In this document: piece after piece, positions 7,370 to 8,361 of the stretch
Numbering within the stretch: position 1 is the first letter of the stretch
Layout: each line of letters opens with the position of its first letter
From: CAZPHU01 sp964586285
GTDB lineage: Bacteria > Fibrobacterota > Chitinivibrionia > Chitinivibrionales > CAYFVL01
Direction of reading: 5' to 3'
NCBI GenBank assembly: GCA_964586285.1
Contig: CAZPHU010000144.1
Location: 1-8,361, forward strand
Length of the DNA: 8,361 nt
Made by a program: the position numbers and the translations under genes
The notes under the pieces: model-generated
What the model was told of the DNA's origin: nothing
Database searches by the model: none
What the model saw: only the letters and a program-made list of their open reading frames with translations

Positions 7370-7591
7370 ATGGAATTTTACTATTTGATTTCGATTGGGA
7401 CGTTTCTGGGAATGTTTGTTCTGTTTCTGGTCATCAGCAAGACATTAAATAACATAATAAACCAGCTCAGTAAAATGGAATACCTGGTCAAGACCGAACA
7501 TGACCACCAGAAGGAGATCAAAGAGCTTAGGGAAATGCTGGCGATGGAAGAGAGAGAACGAGAGCAAAAAAGGCGAGAAAATGAAGAATAG
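7370..7591 (+). CDS. Small single-pass membrane protein with a charged helical tail
   Basis: A 73-residue protein of no family I recognise. Residues about 4-22 (YYLISIGTFLGMFVLFLVI) form one hydrophobic helix. Positive charge follows it (K24) and none precedes it, so by the positive-inside rule the tail faces the cytoplasm. Residues about 25-73 are hydrophilic and increasingly charged, with heptad-like spacing (LNNIINQLSKMEYLV) and a Glu/Arg/Lys-rich end, suggesting a helix or coiled coil. I chose the ATG at 7370 because GGAG sits at 7356-7359; the longer in-frame ORF from 7235 only extends antisense across DUF429. The end overlaps one candidate gmk start (7581) and lies 19 bases before the other, so it is probably co-transcribed and perhaps translationally coupled with gmk. 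It could be a scaffold or anchor. Confidence 0.72.
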   Translation: MEFYYLISIGTFLGMFVLFLVISKTLNNIINQLSKMEYLVKTEHDHQKEIKELREMLAMEEREREQKRRENEE

Positions 7592-7601
7592 TGGGGATGA
7601 G

Positions 7602-7607
7602 AAGGAG
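7602..7607 (+). promoter_or_regulatory. Shine-Dalgarno deciding the gmk start
   Basis: AAGGAG lies just before the ATG at 7611, in the purine-rich run GAGAAGGAGAGG. It can pair with 16S rRNA with 3 to 5 bases of spacing depending on register. A competing AAGG at 7570-7573 is seven bases before the in-frame ATG at 7581. Both are usable; the stronger site favours 7611. Confidence 0.5.
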
Positions 7608-7610
7608 AGG

Positions 7611-8204
7611 ATGGAAAAGAGACAACCAGGGCAGATAATTGTTTTTTCGGCTCCTTCGGGCGCGGGTAAAACCACCCTGCTTGATTTTCTCAGGCAGCAG
7701 ATTCCCGGCCTCGCATACTCGATATCCGCAACAACCAGGGCTCCGCGGGAACACGAGATAAACGGGGTTCACTACTTCTTTCTTTCCGAAGAGCGTTTCA
7801 GGGAGAAAATTGACCGGAATGAATTTGCGGAATGGGAAGTGGTTCATGGAAATTATTACGGCACACCCAGATCTTTTATCGATGAGAATATCGGGCAGGG
7901 GAAGCATGTGGTGATGGATATCGATGTATGGGGGAAGACAAAATTCGACCGGATGTATCCACAGGCTGTGGGTATACTGATACTGCCGCCTTCGATGAAT
8001 GAGCTTGAAAAGCGTCTGCGTGCACGCAATACCGATTCGGAAGAGGTAATCCAGACCAGACTCGAAAACGCCAAAAAAGAGATAGAGTACGCGCAAACGC
8101 ACGGCAAATACGAGCATACGATTGTCAACGACGATCTGGAGCGGGTGGAGGATGAGCTTTTGGGATTGGTTAAAGGTCTGATCGATGAAAGAACCCCGGA
8201 TTAA
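7611..8204 (+). CDS. gmk: Guanylate kinase
   Basis: Guanylate kinase converts GMP and ATP to GDP and ADP in the cytoplasm, an essential step of guanine nucleotide synthesis. Numbered from this start (197 residues, normal for the family): P-loop SAPSGAGKTT at 13-22; the GMP-binding signature from SISATTRAPR (37-46) to GVHYFF (52-57); the strand VMDIDVWGK (101-109); the lid segment LRARNTDSEEVIQTR (136-150); and IVNDDLE (171-177). All key residues are present. DVWGK differs slightly from the common DxQGA form but other Gmk proteins vary here. The alternative start at 7581 adds ten charged residues (MKNSGDEKER) and overlaps the upstream small gene by 11 bases. The segment ahead of the P-loop from 7611 is the usual length. 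The usual neighbour rpoZ does not follow within the visible 157 bases. Confidence 0.95.
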   Translation: MEKRQPGQIIVFSAPSGAGKTTLLDFLRQQIPGLAYSISATTRAPREHEINGVHYFFLSEERFREKIDRNEFAEWEVVHGNYYGTPRSFIDENIGQGKHVVMDIDVWGKTKFDRMYPQAVGILILPPSMNELEKRLRARNTDSEEVIQTRLENAKKEIEYAQTHGKYEHTIVNDDLERVEDELLGLVKGLIDERTPD

Positions 8205-8252
8205 GCACAGTGAATGTCATATCGGGTGCGACATCAGGCGATACGTTGGCTT

Positions 8253-8268
8253 ATGATTAAAAAATCAT
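8253..8268. other. AT-rich hairpin after gmk
   Basis: ATGATT (8253-8258) and AATCAT (8263-8268) are perfect arms around AAAA, 48 bases past the gmk stop. The stem is weak and is not followed by a T-run, so it is at best a poor terminator. Confidence 0.3.
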
Positions 8269-8286
8269 TCTCATAGTTGACCTGTT

Positions 8287-8304
8287 TGAGAATTAATCTT
8301 CTCA
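8287..8304. other. Second hairpin after gmk
   Basis: TGAGAA (8287-8292) and TTCTCA (8299-8304) form a 6-base stem with a 6-base loop. No T-run follows. Together with the preceding hairpin and the palindrome at 8330-8352 it makes the noncoding end of the window rich in potential RNA structure. Confidence 0.3.
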
Positions 8305-8317
8305 GAGGGGCAAATAC

Positions 8318-8361
8318 ACCCCCTCCCAGCCTCCCCCTTGGTAAGTGGGAGGAGCTAACAC
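8318..8361. repeat. C/G-rich palindromic intergenic element, cut by the window end
   Basis: The core is a hairpin at 8330-8352. CCTCCC (8330-8335) pairs with GGGAGG (8347-8352) and CTT (8337-8339) with AAG (8343-8345), around a GGT loop, with a single C-T mismatch (8336/8346). A second CCTCCC copy lies at 8322-8327, so the 3' arm could pair with either. The composition differs sharply from the AT-rich bases before it. It looks like one end of a dispersed palindromic intergenic repeat of the CCTCCCCCTT...AAGGGGGAGG kind seen in many bacterial genomes; that resemblance is from memory. No T-run follows, so it is not an ordinary terminator. Confidence 0.6.

Noticed and set aside
7527..8117. A 196-codon minus-strand open frame opposite gmk
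   Set aside because: It is fully antisense to a well-supported guanylate kinase, and its product has the Phe/Pro/Leu-rich look of a shadow frame.

Overview
The window is a gene-dense piece of bacterial chromosome with moderate GC. No phage, plasmid, CRISPR or RNA genes are visible, and no stretch over 300 bases lacks a gene. The contents are a long-chain acyl ligase fused to an acyl carrier protein and a PlsC acyltransferase, a Uup-type ABC-F ATPase, a DUF296/PPC protein, a DUF429 protein and guanylate kinase. They fit a Gram-negative-type bacterium outside the well-studied enteric groups. Spirochaete, fibrobacter or delta-proteobacterial-like lineages are possible, but the sequence does not settle this.

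Layout. (1) 1-434, plus strand: a possible tail of an upstream gene, then a short, AT-rich GNAT acetyltransferase that lacks the usual N-terminal part of the fold. (2) 435-549: the gap where the GNAT gene and the fusion gene converge. It holds a 7-bp inverted repeat and a degenerate heptanucleotide tandem repeat ending in a nine-C run just before the stop codon of the next gene. (3) 550-3282, minus: the 910-residue ligase-ACP-acyltransferase. (4) 3283-3410: an AT-rich gap with a plausible promoter for it. (5) 6436 to 3411, minus: a compact three-gene run, uup, then a DUF296/PPC gene, then a shikimate-kinase-like P-loop protein, with gaps of 26 and 24 bases. (6) 6437-6584: a gap with a small dyad and no clear promoter. 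(7) 6585-7349, minus: a DUF429 predicted nuclease. (8) 7370-8204, plus: divergent from DUF429, a 73-residue one-pass membrane protein closely coupled to gmk. (9) 8205-8361: noncoding, with two short AT-rich hairpins and the start of a strongly palindromic C/G-rich element that runs off the window.

How the genes work together. The fusion protein can be read as a self-contained acyl-recycling enzyme: it activates a free fatty acid, may load it on its own carrier domain, and esterifies a lysophospholipid. Uup acts on ribosomes; its two downstream partners have unknown roles but are probably co-transcribed with it. Gmk makes GDP from GMP, and the small membrane protein before it has no recognisable family. 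Nothing here is clearly a new defence or mobile system. The most unusual items are the domain order of the lipid enzyme, the heptamer repeat beside it, the uup-PPC-kinase gene set, the membrane protein coupled to gmk, and the terminal palindrome.
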